Shown piece after piece: positions 34,501 to 45,876 of a stretch of 64,000 nt of DNA. A program made the position numbers and the translations under genes. Within the stretch, counting starts at the first letter, position 1, and each line of letters starts with the position of its first letter. Where the stretch lies: NCBI RefSeq assembly GCF_032362555.1, contig NC_083520.1, positions 5,146,001 through 5,210,000 of the forward strand, in the 5' to 3' direction. Source of the stretch: Amyelois transitella (lineage: Eukaryota > Arthropoda > Insecta > Lepidoptera > Pyralidae). The notes beneath the pieces were generated by a model. The model was given only the letters and a program-made list of their open reading frames with translations. It did not search any database and had not been told where the DNA came from.

Positions 34501-37500
34501 TGCTTTAAGTTTACTTTCGAATTTGTGAAATTATATAAAGCGGTATGATTATTTTATAAGGGCGGTCCTTCTTATTTCTTTACTTGAAAAATATTATGAT
34601 TTCAGGGTCACACTGCTAAAGCGGGAGTGGTGTTTTTGATGCAGACTGACGCAAAAGATTTAGATTACCTTTGCAAAGAATCCATTCAAGGGTTTAAGGT
34701 ATTTAAATTAGCTCAACCTCTCATTACTTATTTTTATGAGATGATGATGGATGTTTTAACTATATAACCAGAATTCGTAACTTCAAAATATATATAGTAT
34801 CGTTGAATTAGTATTTCATAATTGTATGGCAGTAGGTTTGTTAGTACTTTTTGACCACCGCAAAGCGGAGTGAGCGAAGATTTAACTTCTACAATGTAGG
34901 TTAGAGTAGATTTTAACAACAGGGTTTTATGACGGTAGCCCCCCGCAATAAATAAATAAAGGTTTAACAATTCTATCTAGGTTATTCTATCTATATCACA
35001 CAAAATGGAGCAAACAAAGTTTCAAACTTGTATTTTTGCCTTATAGCCTTATAAATAGGGAACCCACTGACCGTAGACATAATCTGTGTAAACAGTTTTG
35101 TGGAATAAAATTATGTTATAAATAGGGAACCCACTGACCGTAGGTACATAATCTGTGTAAACAATTTTGTGGAATAAAATTATGTTATAAATAAATAAAA
35201 AACGTACATCCTCCCAAACTTTCGAAATTATTGGTTAATGGTTTAACAACTTTCATTAAAATCTCAGATCTTGGTACACAATCCAGCAGAGTTTCCCAGG
35301 CTGAATGACATTTATTTTCGAGCGTCATTGAAACAGGAAATAGTTATAGCTGTAACTCCCAAGATGATAACCACAGCGGATGGATTGCGAGATTATGACT
35401 CTGAGAGGTCAGAAATTATGTTATTTTTTAGTTTTTTAAAAAGAGTTAATTTTTGTCTATGTACCAACATAAAGTACATAATTATCCATACTAATTTTAT
35501 AAACGTAACATATTTGTCCGTCTTCATGTTAAAACCACTAAACCGATCTCTTTGAAATTTTGCTTATATATAGATAGTGTATCCTATATCTTACATATCT
35601 CGAGATTAGATTTGTCATACCTTTTGTCTATCCCTAAAGAGAGTGCATTAGGTAATCAGTCGACTATACTACTGCCTTCGTCTAGGACCAAAGAACTCTA
35701 CTATAAGAAAAAAAACATTTTTCATATTTCTTAGAGTTAACTTTATAACCGATTTTTTTTACTTTTCTTGTTACTCTGTAAAACGATTTTGCTTTGTAGT
35801 ATTTAAATGATATCTTTTACATTTCAGGCGACAGTGTTTCTTTTCAGATGAAAGATATTTACGTTACTTCAAAGTGTACACTCAGACGAACTGTGAATTA
35901 GAATGTTTGACCAACTTCACTTATTCCCGTTGTGGATGTGTGCACTTTGGAATGCCGCGTAAGAGAAATAATATTTATAGTACAAATATCTGTGTTCATC
36001 ATAGTTCGCTCCTTTAGTCAAATCGGGAACATCTATCTATCTGTTTTCTTCATGTCACATTATTCTTACAGATGATTCTAGTATGAAAGTGTGCAATACA
36101 GCAAAGGTGAAGTGTATGAAAAATGCTAGATGTAAGCATATTAAAATTTCTTATTTTAATTTTAAAATTATCGCATTTACACAAAAAAATGGCACTACTC
36201 TATACTATTATTTTCAATTTCAGCGGAATTTTCGGTAGTGGGAGTAAAGCAAGTTTTAGAACAAAATTCACAGGAGGAAACCATAGACGAAGCCGCTCGG
36301 TTGGCAGCTAGCTGCAACTGCTTACCCGGGTGCAGCTCTCTGACATATGAAGCGGAGACTTCTCAGGCTGATTATGACTTTAAGCAGCTCTGTAAGGCTT
36401 ATAGAGTCGGAATTAACGAGGAAGTGGACGAAAAGTAAGGAAAATTATCAATAATATAGTAAAAAATACCTTCAAATAAAAACTACAAGGAATAAACGAG
36501 CTACGCCGTAGACTCGTGGCTCGTAGACGTACATTTTGTAGATGACCAAAGTATCGCTTACGATTTCGTGCTACGTCGTAGACATCTACCTATCTGTTTG
36601 TTTATTATATTGCGTGAAGAACAGTGTGTGCACGTACTCATTCGAATAGTAAAAAGTGAAGTAAAAAGAATTTATTCATAAAACTCCATAACAAAAAACA
36701 AGAATATGTACAAATTAGGCAGGTAGTATGGTGTTCCCGAAAGGGTACACCCTCAGCATAATGTGTAAGCTTTTCAATAATCTTTTATGTGCATTAGGTA
36801 CCTATATCATTATAACTAGTTATGTGCATAATAAGTCGCGGTATCGAAACGAAAATTATACGAGTCATCATACTCCTGGTATTTGACCTGAGTTTGTCCT
36901 CAACCCATAGTAGGAGATCGAGGAACCCGGTGTCCGCCTTTGACCACGATCCTTGATTACGTATACTCGTACTAACCGTCCATTCTTTATTCAGGTCAAT
37001 ACTTACCTTAACCGTTTGGTTACCGAAATTAATTTTGTGATAAGACAATCTTTTTTCAGTTTGCTGATGACCCGACTATTAGTATTCTTCAAGGCGCCAC
37101 AGTTCATCCAGTACAGACGCTCGGAGCTGTACGGCCAGACAGACTTCCTCGCCAACTGTGGCGGCCTGCTGGGGCTGTTCATGGGCTTCTCATTCTTGAG
37201 TCTAGCTGAAATTGTTTACTTTATAACACTAAGGTAAGCTTATTTCTTTTTGAATCTAGTGCGTCAACTGTTCTGTTATGTGATGGTACCAGATTGTTTG
37301 ATTTTAGTACATATTAGCTGTTGCCCGCGACTTCATCCGCGTTTCCGTCGTTTTTTAAAAGGTCAATTAATTGGCGATTCTTTAAATTTCAACTTAGTGA
37401 AGGTTTCATACTCGCGAGATAATGTATGCGCCGTTCGGTGTCAGCTGTGAGTCGCAATTCTCGTTGTGAAGCAGTTTCAGCTTCTCGGGATAACACATGT

Positions 37501-38282
37501 TGTTCTCAGTAAATGGTAAGCCTTAGCTCTGGTTTAGAAGAGCTTTGAGATGCCCGAGATGTAGCTCGTCTCGCTCTGTCAGCTGCTTATCGCATCTCTC
37601 TTTCGGGAGAGGTTTCATTGGTTCGAGAAGTTGACGCACTAACTCTCATAGAGTTTAACAGATGTGCTCTTTCCTCTGCCGATTCTTAAAAACGCCTATT
37701 TCTCACTCTCTTAGCTTCTCTCGATTTCGATTTTACTATAAAGTTGAACTATAATGATTTTTAGGTGGAATTGATGCAGGCAAATGAAAATAAAACTAAT
37801 ATAAAAAGTGAATGTAAATTAGCCAAAACTTAGTTATATATATCTGAAAATCTATGCGTATATGCGTAACCTACTATACTAGTTAACCTAAAAAGAAATA
37901 AAATGTAAATTATTAATAATTTGTAATTTGAACGAATATTTAAACAATACCACAATCACTAATACCTATTTTATAAAATAACAACAAAAGGAATCTTAAA
38001 ATAAATTATGAAACCGCGACCTTACGACCAAATATACAAAAATAATCGTTATGGATTATTTTTGTATATTTGCGTGAATTCTGAATCATGCTATAAAGCA
38101 TCATTCCGTATTCACGCGCGATGGCTTATTATTAGTGATTATGATAGGAAGTGATTATAATTAGTATTTTTTTCGTGTATAGACTATGTTGCGTGGCGTA
38201 TCAAAAGAAACGCAGCATTAAGAAGACAGAAACAGAAGATAAACAGATTCCTGAAATCGAAGACTCCAAACAAACAAATTAA
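31572..38282 (+). CDS. Pickpocket-like DEG/ENaC sodium channel subunit, ppk-C (577 aa)
   Basis: Fourteen coding exons: 31572-31588, 31755-31937, 32019-32148, 32638-32759, 33095-33200, 33952-34106, 34334-34445, 34606-34698, 35268-35407, 35828-35958, 36072-36131, 36224-36434, 37060-37233, 38183-38282; 1734 nt, all GT-AG. The 17-nt coding exon 1 (MLRHSR) parallels MKRHSR of A and MKPQSR of B. Features in order: SNLHGLRYIG gating motif, membrane segment 1 (WLFAFICGSVLCAGLIM), IPYPAITMC, a cysteine-rich region with CELECLTNFTYSRCGC and SCNCLPGCSSLTYE, then DFLANCGG, Gly-Phe-Ser and FLSLAEIVYF in segment 2. AATAAA at 38420-38425. It is inverted relative to A, B and D and converges with D, with only 286 bp between the stop codons. 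Confidence 0.93.
33600..33826 (+). mobile_element. Helitron-like element (227 bp)
   Basis: A|TCCCACCTAATAATAAATGG; the end CGGGCGGGCGAAGCTACGGA is followed by AAAGTTAG|T, so the terminal CTAG has become TTAG. It lies in ppk-C intron 5. Confidence 0.5.
35049..35186 (+). repeat. Two-copy tandem duplication, period 67 bp
   Basis: Both units start TTATAAATAGGGAACCCACT and end GTGGAATAAAATTATG. The second has a 4-bp gain (GTAGGTACATA versus GTAGACATA, plus single changes). It lies in ppk-C intron 8. Confidence 0.85.
35485..35600 (+). mobile_element. Helitron-like 5' part
   Basis: A|TCCATACTAATTTTATAAAC, then CCACTAAACCGATCTCTTTG. This matches the 5' half of the copy at 58380; no 3' terminus found. 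In ppk-C intron 9. Confidence 0.45.
37257..37641. mobile_element. MITE with 13-bp perfect terminal inverted repeats (about 385 bp)
   Basis: Starts TAGTGCGTCAACT and ends AGTTGACGCACTA. The interior is non-coding and includes a reverse-oriented Helitron-like remnant (TAGCTGTTGCCCGCGACTTC near 37315). It lies in ppk-C intron 13, 23 bp after the pore exon. The target-site duplication is not clear, so the superfamily is not assigned. Confidence 0.6.
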
Positions 38283-38568
38283 TGTGTCAGATCTTCTAGT
38301 AAGCATTTACACCAAACTATGTTAGTTATTTTTCTATTTCACAAAGTGTGATAACTATACTTACTTACTTGCACTTTACATGGTTAGTTGCTTTTCTTTT
38401 TACCTGCTTGTGATATCTTAATAAAAGTTGTTTAATTATTATTGTAGTAAAAATAAATAAATACGGGACAAATCTTTTATTGTTTCTTGTAATTAGGCAA
38501 TGCCTGTGATTTGTAAGTAATAATACACTTGTCATAAAACAAAGAAAATTAACTTTTAATTTTATATT

Positions 38569-41500
38569 TTAATTTAAGACACTACTAGTGTTTGCTACTG
38601 TTTCGTAAAATTCATCAGACTCATTACTTTTATTTCTTCCCGACAAGCTATTGGAAATTCTGTAAAAAATATAAAGAAATTAAAGAAACATATCACAACT
38701 ATAACAAATTATAAAAAACATACTCTTTCTTTCTCCTTAAACTCTGGAGAGGAGTTCGGGGTGCGCCTTTTCACAATATAATATAGGATGTATTTAATCA
38801 TGTTTTATTTTTTATTCTTTATTATAACAATTACAATTTGTTAAGTACAATAGGCGGACTTAATGCTAATAGCATTATCTAACAGTCTACTATTGGGTTT
38901 AGCAGAGAACCTTGAATGAATAAATGAGAATGTTTTAACATGAATCGAATGAACCTGACACATATTGGATTACGGTAAAATCTGCATTAGATGAGTATGC
39001 TGACTCCCTTAGTCGCCTTTTACGGCATCCATTAAAAAGAGATGGAGAATGGACTTTTATTAAAACAGATAGTACCATACGACACAATACAAAAAAAACA
39101 TTAATCAATATGAGTTCTTATTTTAGTTTCTTCTACTAAATAGTTGTTTAAGTCGTTCTATCCTTGGAGCTATGTCTAATGTCTTTAAAATTATAGGCTT
39201 AGTAAAGAAATATGTGTTTTATTACCGTCCAGAGACTATGTAGACGATTTTGACCAGACTTAGTAAAGACACGCCCAAAAATAGACCGAAAATTCCTCCG
39301 CAGTCGGCCAAGAAATCTATAACTCCATACATCTCCCGCCGCTGAGATGCTATGAATTGCGACGATTTGAAGAATACCTTCACCCGGGACATGAGAAAGC
39401 TAGAAAAAGTAGAAAATAAAATGTAATTACTTATAGTTCCAGAAGATGAGTGCTTGTGTAAACTTGGGACTGTATTATTAGGCCATAGGCTAGCAACCTG
39501 ACACTGATCTGAATCTAATTGATTAATGATAAATCACAAAATTCTAATACTTAGCAAAAACATAAAAAAATATAGTAAAATGCCTATGAAACAATCTTAC
39601 TTTTCGTTAATTCCATCCACGTCGCCTATTCTATAGGCTTTGCAAAGAGCCTTAAAATCATAGTTAGCTTGAGAGATCTCAGTTTCATACTCAATGGATG
39701 TGCAGGACGGTAGACAATTGCAATGCTTTCCTTGTTTCAAAATTGCATCCAATTCTTGTTCCATGAAATCATCTGAAACCAAATTATTGTATATACGAAT
39801 ATCAAGATTTTTTTAATTTGTCGTCATATTCTCTTTCCGTGCAGGTAATAAAAAACACTCTTTGAATCTCAATTCTATCAATTAGCTTATTTATACAGCT
39901 GAACGTGGCCTTTTGTCTTTCCGACATTGTCGGTTTTGTCTACCCCGTAAGGGTTAAAGACGTGATTATAAGTATATTTGTATGTATGTGTCATCAAAAT
40001 TGCGTTCGGCCTTGTCGTATCTCTGAAAATATATAATAATTTGTTTGTCAAAGAATAGCACCATCACACCCAGTCATGGAGTAATGTAAGATGAGACAAA
40101 AATGAAGTGCTATAATCTTTTGTACTTACTGCGTGCTCCGTTCATACATTCAACTTTCCCAGTATTACAAACTTTCATTCCAGGACCACCTGTAACGAAA
40201 ATGTTTTAATAAGGGCATCATCAGCGTTCGTATTGATTTACGTAAAATTAAAAACATTGATTTGGAACCGTGACAGACAGACGCTGTGATACAGCGACAG
40301 ACACAGTGTTTTAATAGTGTAGATATAATATAGAAGTATAGTTTTATTCTTGAAAAAGGCGAAACTGCAGTGGTTAAGTGGAGACTACATTTTCCACTTG
40401 TCATGATCCCTGCATAATCTCGTATAATAACATAAACTTACGCGGCATCCCGATATGCACACATCCACATTTCGCATATGTATGGTTTGTCAAACACTCG
40501 AATTCGCAGTTTGATTGAGTATAGACTTTGAAGTAATGTAGGTATCGCTCCTGCGAGAAATAACACTGTCGTCTATAACAGAATTGAAAATAAATACTTT
40601 ATCGCACATAATGAAAGGTGATTCATATATACAATCAGGTAATTATCCCATATGGGGTACGCAGAGCCAACTAGACTGAAAGGCCACGTTCAGCTGGTTG
40701 GCTTAATGATGGAATGAGATTCAAATTATGACAGGTTGTTACCAAATCGCCTTAAAAAAGAACCTTAAGTGTAAAGCCTCTTCCTTTTATTGACAGGTGA
40801 TATAAACTGTATAAAACAAATACATATAAATTTATCTTAATTACCTTTCAGGAGGATAAGACCGTAAGGTTTCAGATGTTGTCAACATTTGTGGTTTGAC
40901 TGCTACTACTGCTTCTTGATTGAAAGCAGTTCGAAAATACTGATGGGATATCCTTGGAAATTCTGAAGGACTATGCAAAAGAACCTTAAAATAAAAATTA
41001 AACATTTTTGGAATAATAGAAGAAACATTATTCTATTTCTTATATTTTCCAGGGCTTCTCCCGTTTGAGAGTTCCATAAAATGGTCTTGCCTATAGGTAC
41101 CTACATACGTAGATATAATTACATCATTATCTCTTACGAGGTAGAAAGTGCTAACATTGTATGGCGCATTTGATTTTTTATAATCGAAATCATCTTGGAG
41201 GTTCCTCATTATGTCAGCTACATGGAGTCGCGATTGCTACTCTTCATGTTATTAATTAACTATTAGGGTCTTCAGTATTATTTCACCTTGGAACCTTGCA
41301 CAGGACCTCGGCAAAGGTAGTCAATATCTCCTTTATTCTGATTTACCAAAAACACAAGGCCCATGTTAGCTCCATATCCCTGGAATTGTAAATATTACAT
41401 AACTAAAAACAATTGATATCAAGCAAGTTTGACCTAAAAAAAATATAAAAAATTCGAAGGGTGCTTACCGATCCTCTTCGAGGGTAAGTATCTTTTCCTG

Positions 41501-44500
41501 TACCGTCAGCGTACCCAGACTCTGAATTCCAAGATGGCGATTTATTACTATGTTTTAAATATACGTAGTCACTATGTAAACTGAAAAATGAATCTTATAT
41601 TTTAGGTACAAATTATTTAAACATACTAGTTAACAACACATGTCTGTTGTTTTTCTTGACAGAATTTATTACATACATACATACATACATAAAATCAAAC
41701 CTCTTTCCCGGAGGGGTAGGCAGAGACTACCTCTTTCCACTTGTCACGATCTCTGCATACTTCCTTCGCTTCATCCACATTCATAACTCTCTTCATGCAA
41801 GAAGAACAGAATTTATTTGATAATATTATTGCGAGATAAATTTGGTAAATTAGTTAATTATACCTACGTATACCTACATCAGTTTAAATACTAATCGATG
41901 CTCTAACTGTAAGGGACAAGATCGTGAGGAAATCTGCACATTCAGGCAACTGGATGTGTAACCATGATCCAATATGAGTGACGGTTTCCCTGCCAAGGTT
42001 GTGGGGGTCGTATCGCTTGGAGTAAAAACCTGACCCACTTTATCCAGGATCCATGGTCAAGGGATCGGGCTCCTCTCTAGAATGGTGAGGTGTAATCGAT
42101 ATTATAGCCAGGAGAAAGAACAAGTTAATAATACTCATTCTAACTCTTACTTTTCCTTTCTAAAAATGTCATCAGCCCCTAACATATTGAAGGTGAAGCA
42201 AAATCCTTCTTCGGTTAGAATTGGTGAAAACAAGGCCGCACACGTGTCTGTTAATGCGTATTTCCATTTACACACGAAGAATGCTTCTTCGATCGTTGGT
42301 GCTACCTGTAAGACGAAATCTTATTAAACGTAATTTATCCAAATATTCTTAACCTAAGTATACTTAGTATTACGAATACGAAAGTCTATCTCACTGTCTG
42401 TTGCTCTTACATGGCAGTTAGATAGTAATAGTCTGAATTCAAACAAAGACTACATTAGGTACCTATAAGAGATAAAGGTTAAAAATAAAAAAGAAATCTT
42501 TAATTTATTTTTAGAACATTTTAATGTACTTATATCTTTATAAAAAACTAAATTATAACCCGAAGTTTTGAGAAAAATAAATTAGAAATATAGTTTTTAC
42601 CTTTTCAAGATTTAATAGAGAATCTATTGGATTACTGAAATTTCTACCAATTGCTGAATTTAGATGGCTGTCACATACCAAGGTAAGATCTTCAAATATT
42701 TCAAGACTGAAAATTGAAAAGATTTTTGGATAAAGTAAAAGTATATTCTAAGGGTGAAACGGGAGTATTTAATAACAAAAACATCATTTAAACAAAAAAT
42801 AATAATAAATAAAAATAATCCTCCAATGCGCCACATTAAGAGGCAACGTGCTCAGGACACTGGCATCGTTCCCTCGCTGTATGGCGAAGCCCATTGAGAG
42901 AAATGCTCTAGCCGTCAAAGGTAAAATATTGACGTATAGCATAGCTACTTACTCTTGGACAGACTTTTGGCGCGTGTTTCTGAATTATTATATAGGTGAT
43001 AATTATTCGTAAAATTATATTTTGATGACATCGATTTGGTTTCCAAACAAACAGTCACTGCGGGAAATGGAATCTGCGAACACAGTTTTTGTGATAATGA
43101 GATTTTTCATAATATATGCTTCTACCACAAACAGTGCATGCTTTATTTTTTTTATAGTCTTTTTGTTATGTACGTTTTATATTTGATTATAATTTATGGA
43201 CACGGAATAGATAGGTACATCAAGTAGGTACTTTTAATTTAAAGGGTAAAACATTACCTTTACGGCAATGTTTGATTAGATACTAGTATAATAAATATTA
43301 CAAAGAAAATATAGAATTTCATAAGTTTCAAAATATTGAAATATTATTAGCATTATTTATGGTTTTTGTTAACCATATACTCGTATTCTAGTTTAGTCTA
43401 TCTCAAATTATTAGGAAAAATATTCTTAGGTATTAACTTTGGTACCTAACTATTATTTGATTATCAAAACAATTACCACTTAAAATTACCTGATGTACAG
43501 GAACAAGAGCATCAGTATTTACAATAATGAGCGAGTTTTGGCTCCATTTGGTCCACAATTTATTTGCAAACAGGATACAAATTAATGTACTGCAAAATAC
43601 TATTGTGAACCAGATACAACTGTAAAAAGAAGTTCGAACAATCACAATAAACAGTAAACTTATAGTTAGTTATATTCAGATACTATTATTGCACTTCCGC
43701 TGTAGATAATTTTTCACAACTACCTACCATGTTTAAACTGTAAGTTGTATTTAAGTAATCCATATAAACAGAAAATGTATTTTGATTTGTAATTCACAAA
43801 AGAGGATATTAACTGATATCAATGCGCAGCCCAAACTGCTTGGCGTAATTCAAAATTGGCATGAAAGCCTTTCTTATGTGGTCTATGGGTCCAAGAGAGC
43901 ATGCCGATTTTCCGCGGTACACTCGGCAGTTAGAACATGCATTGATAATCAGTCAATCAGTGTCCTCTTTATCCATTAGGTATATAGATTTTAATAAAAT
44001 AAATCAGGATAGAAGCATAAAGATTTTCTTTAAATTCAATTCAAGCATATGTTTTCGCTCTCACCTTACAATTATTCGATGCTTCTTGTTTCTATTATAT
44101 TTAGACTCATCAAGGTTAGTATATGTAAAGTAATCTGTAAACAAATTTCTTACGATATCCGACCCTGACTCATCGCCCCTTAAAGTGTTTCTTCCATTTC
44201 TTGACCTAAATTACAAAGTTAATTATAAAATAATGTTAATCAACAACAATAATAAAGTTTAAAAGACTCGACGAATTTTCTGTAGCCCAGTAAATGATCC
44301 TCAAACCCAAAATTTACAGAATCAAGCTCTGTAAGTGACATTGGTACTTTTTGAAAAAGTGCTTTTTTCCTGATCAGTTAAATTTGACACCGTCGTCGTC
44401 TCAATATAAAGGAATGAATTAAATACAATGAAAATTAAGAAGTATAAAATCCTGTGCAATTAAGATTATCGACGTAGTTTTTCTAGTTAATTTGGCCAGA

Positions 44501-44856
44501 TTTATTAAATTCTCATTGTGTGTACGTAAATCACTCCTTTCTCCCCGCTCTTGTTAAAATAATTAGAGACTGATGTACACGATTGTTAAATATACATAAA
44601 AGAGGATAAAACTTAACCTCTAGAAAATAAGTACTCACTAAATGTTCGCTTTTCAACTGGCGGAAATAACTTAAAAGTTTTAAATCTCCCTTTTACATTT
44701 GCGCATTAAGTAAACAGCTTTACGAGAGGGACATGAAAACAACGCCAAAACCAATGCAAGTGGCTTTGTATGATAGAAGACAATAAACAATGAGTTTTGA
44801 ATCATCAACATGAATAAAAAAAAGTGAACTTACCTGTCTTCCAATATCATTGACAT
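38569..44856 (-). CDS. Divergent pickpocket-like DEG/ENaC subunit, ppk-D (550 aa)
   Basis: Fourteen coding exons, transcript order: 44834-44856, 44065-44205, 43490-43619, 42949-43073, 42601-42706, 42151-42305, 41469-41580, 41287-41379, 40845-40984, 40442-40572, 40130-40189, 39601-39772, 39226-39399, 38569-38659; 1653 nt. Most exon lengths equal those of A-C. Exon 4 is in frame only if the donor 4 nt beyond the GTAAGT site is used. Membrane segment 1 (WFTIVFCSTLICILFA), IPFPAVTVC, the cysteine-rich region (CEFECLTNHTYAKCGC, HCNCLPSCTSIEYE) and segment 2 (DFLADCGGIFGLFLGVS) are present. The His-Gly gating motif is replaced by Asp40-Glu41. The conserved Glu of segment 2 is Lys513 (LLSLVKIVYI). 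The tail lacks the WRR or KKR cluster of its relatives. No stop interrupts it, so it is probably an expressed but functionally shifted subunit. Confidence 0.88.
39000..39060 (-). mobile_element. SINE-B 5' fragment
   Basis: CCCTTAGTCGCCTTTTACGG, then CATCCATTAAAAAGAGATGG, as in the inverted SINE-B head. It lies in the last intron of ppk-D. Confidence 0.55.
39452..39520 (+). mobile_element. SINE-B internal fragment (left of ppk-D exon 12)
   Basis: TGTAAACTTGGGACTGTATT ... CCATAGGCTAGCAACCTGAC, then ACTGATCTGAATCTAATT. It stops at the middle of the SINE. Confidence 0.55.
39857..39990 (+). mobile_element. SINE-B 3' half (right of ppk-D exon 12)
   Basis: Begins TTTGAATCTCAATTCTATC, the point where the 39452-39520 fragment stops, and continues CAGCTGAACGTGGCC, GTCTACCCCGTAAGGG and a TATTTGTATGTATGTG tail. 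Confidence 0.65.
40638..40790 (-). mobile_element. SINE-B copy, truncated
   Basis: On the plus strand GGGGTACGCAGAGCCAAC, AAAGGCCACGTTCAGCTGGT and GAGATTCAAATTATGACAGG, in inverted SINE-B order. It lies in ppk-D intron 9. Confidence 0.65.
41670..41805 (-). repeat. Family-D dispersed repeat with CATA-repeat edge
   Basis: (CATA)n, then CCTCTTTCCCGGAGGGGTAG, ACCTCTTTCCACTTGTCACG, CTTCATCCACATTCATAACT. Diverged relatives lie at 9490-9610 and about 40365-40420. It lies in ppk-D intron 6. Confidence 0.6.
41900..42115 (+). repeat. Family-A dispersed repeat, near-complete
   Basis: GATCGTGAGGAAATCTGCAC, CAGGCAACTGGATGTGTAAC, GATCCATGGTCAAGGGATCG and TATAGCCAGGAGAAAGAA in order. It ends about 35 bp before ppk-D exon 6 (on the plus strand). 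Confidence 0.7.
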
Positions 44857-45602
44857 GATTTGAAGATTATTTGAATCTTACTCGTATACTTTTATTCATT
44901 TATTTTTCAAGATATTCGACATAGACGTCCGTTCCCTACAGTAATGACTGTTTGTCTATATTTTCAAACATTTTGCACACATCCTATCTATCTCAGTTAT
45001 ACAAGGTCATGTGATAACGTTTATAAAAATTAATATAGCTATTAAATTTAGCGCAAGAGTAATGTTCATCATTGCAAATGAAATGTTACAATAAATGATA
45101 ATATTTTATTTGCTCGCAGATGAATTGTATCAAATTGTTTCATTAATGACAACGTTCAAATTCCAGAGAACCGCTTATTTTATTAAATAATATTTTATTA
45201 TATATTATATATAAAATATATCTTATTTTATAAATTAATAAAAATATTTTGTCTGTGCATTTAGTATTTTTGGCTGAAATAGATAGAGGGACACTTAGAA
45301 TGAATAATAGAAAGCAAAAATATATTTTTTTTTAATTTCTTGTCTATCTGTCTGTATGTATGATCACGATTATCTCCGAAAGTTCTGAACCGATTTATTT
45401 CAAACTTTAACCAGTTGCTTTGTTTTAACTCAGAAGAACATTTAAAGATTGTTTCATCAAAATCGGTTCATTAAAAAAAAGTGATCGACATTTGAATGAA
45501 CTCAAGACATGAGTTTGCCTGCAAATAAGTTACGAAATTTAAAATTCAAAGTCATTTATCATTATACGACAGCATTATACCTATAACATATAAATATAAG
45601 TG

Positions 45603-45780
45603 AAAGGCGACTAAGGGATAGGCTTACAAACTTGGGATTCTTTTTAAGGCGATGGGCGAGCAACCTATCAATATTTGAATCTCCATTAAGCCAAATAGCT
45701 GAACGTGGCCACTCAGTCTTTTCAAGCCTGTTGGCTCTGTCTACCCCGCAAAGGATATAGACGTGACAATATGTATGTAG
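45603..45780 (+). mobile_element. SINE-B copy, 5'-truncated
   Basis: Starts within GAAAGGCGACTAAGGGATAG and continues without large gaps through GCGATGGGCGAGCAACC and CTACCCCGCAAAGGATATAG to the tail ATATGTATGTAG. Confidence 0.75.
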
Positions 45781-45805
45781 TCTATTTTAATTTCGACACC
45801 ACCGC

Positions 45806-45876
45806 AACGGCCTCGATGTTTCAGTGGATGACACTGTGAACTTAACGGTCCGAGTTCGAGTCCTAACAAAAACAAG
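45806..45876 (+). repeat. tRNA-like segment (tRNA-derived SINE head or pseudo-tRNA)
   Basis: An A-box-like TGTTTCAGTGGATGA and a B-box GAGTTCGAGTCC are spaced as in a tRNA. I could not draw a proper acceptor stem, so a functional tRNA is unlikely. Confidence 0.35.

Noticed and set aside
42949-43073. ppk-D as a frame-broken pseudogene
   Set aside because: Using the donor 4 nt downstream gives a continuous frame through all 14 exons, so I treat it as a gene, pending RNA evidence.
45806-45876. Functional tRNA gene
   Set aside because: It has A- and B-box resemblance but no convincing acceptor or anticodon stem, and lies next to SINE sequence.
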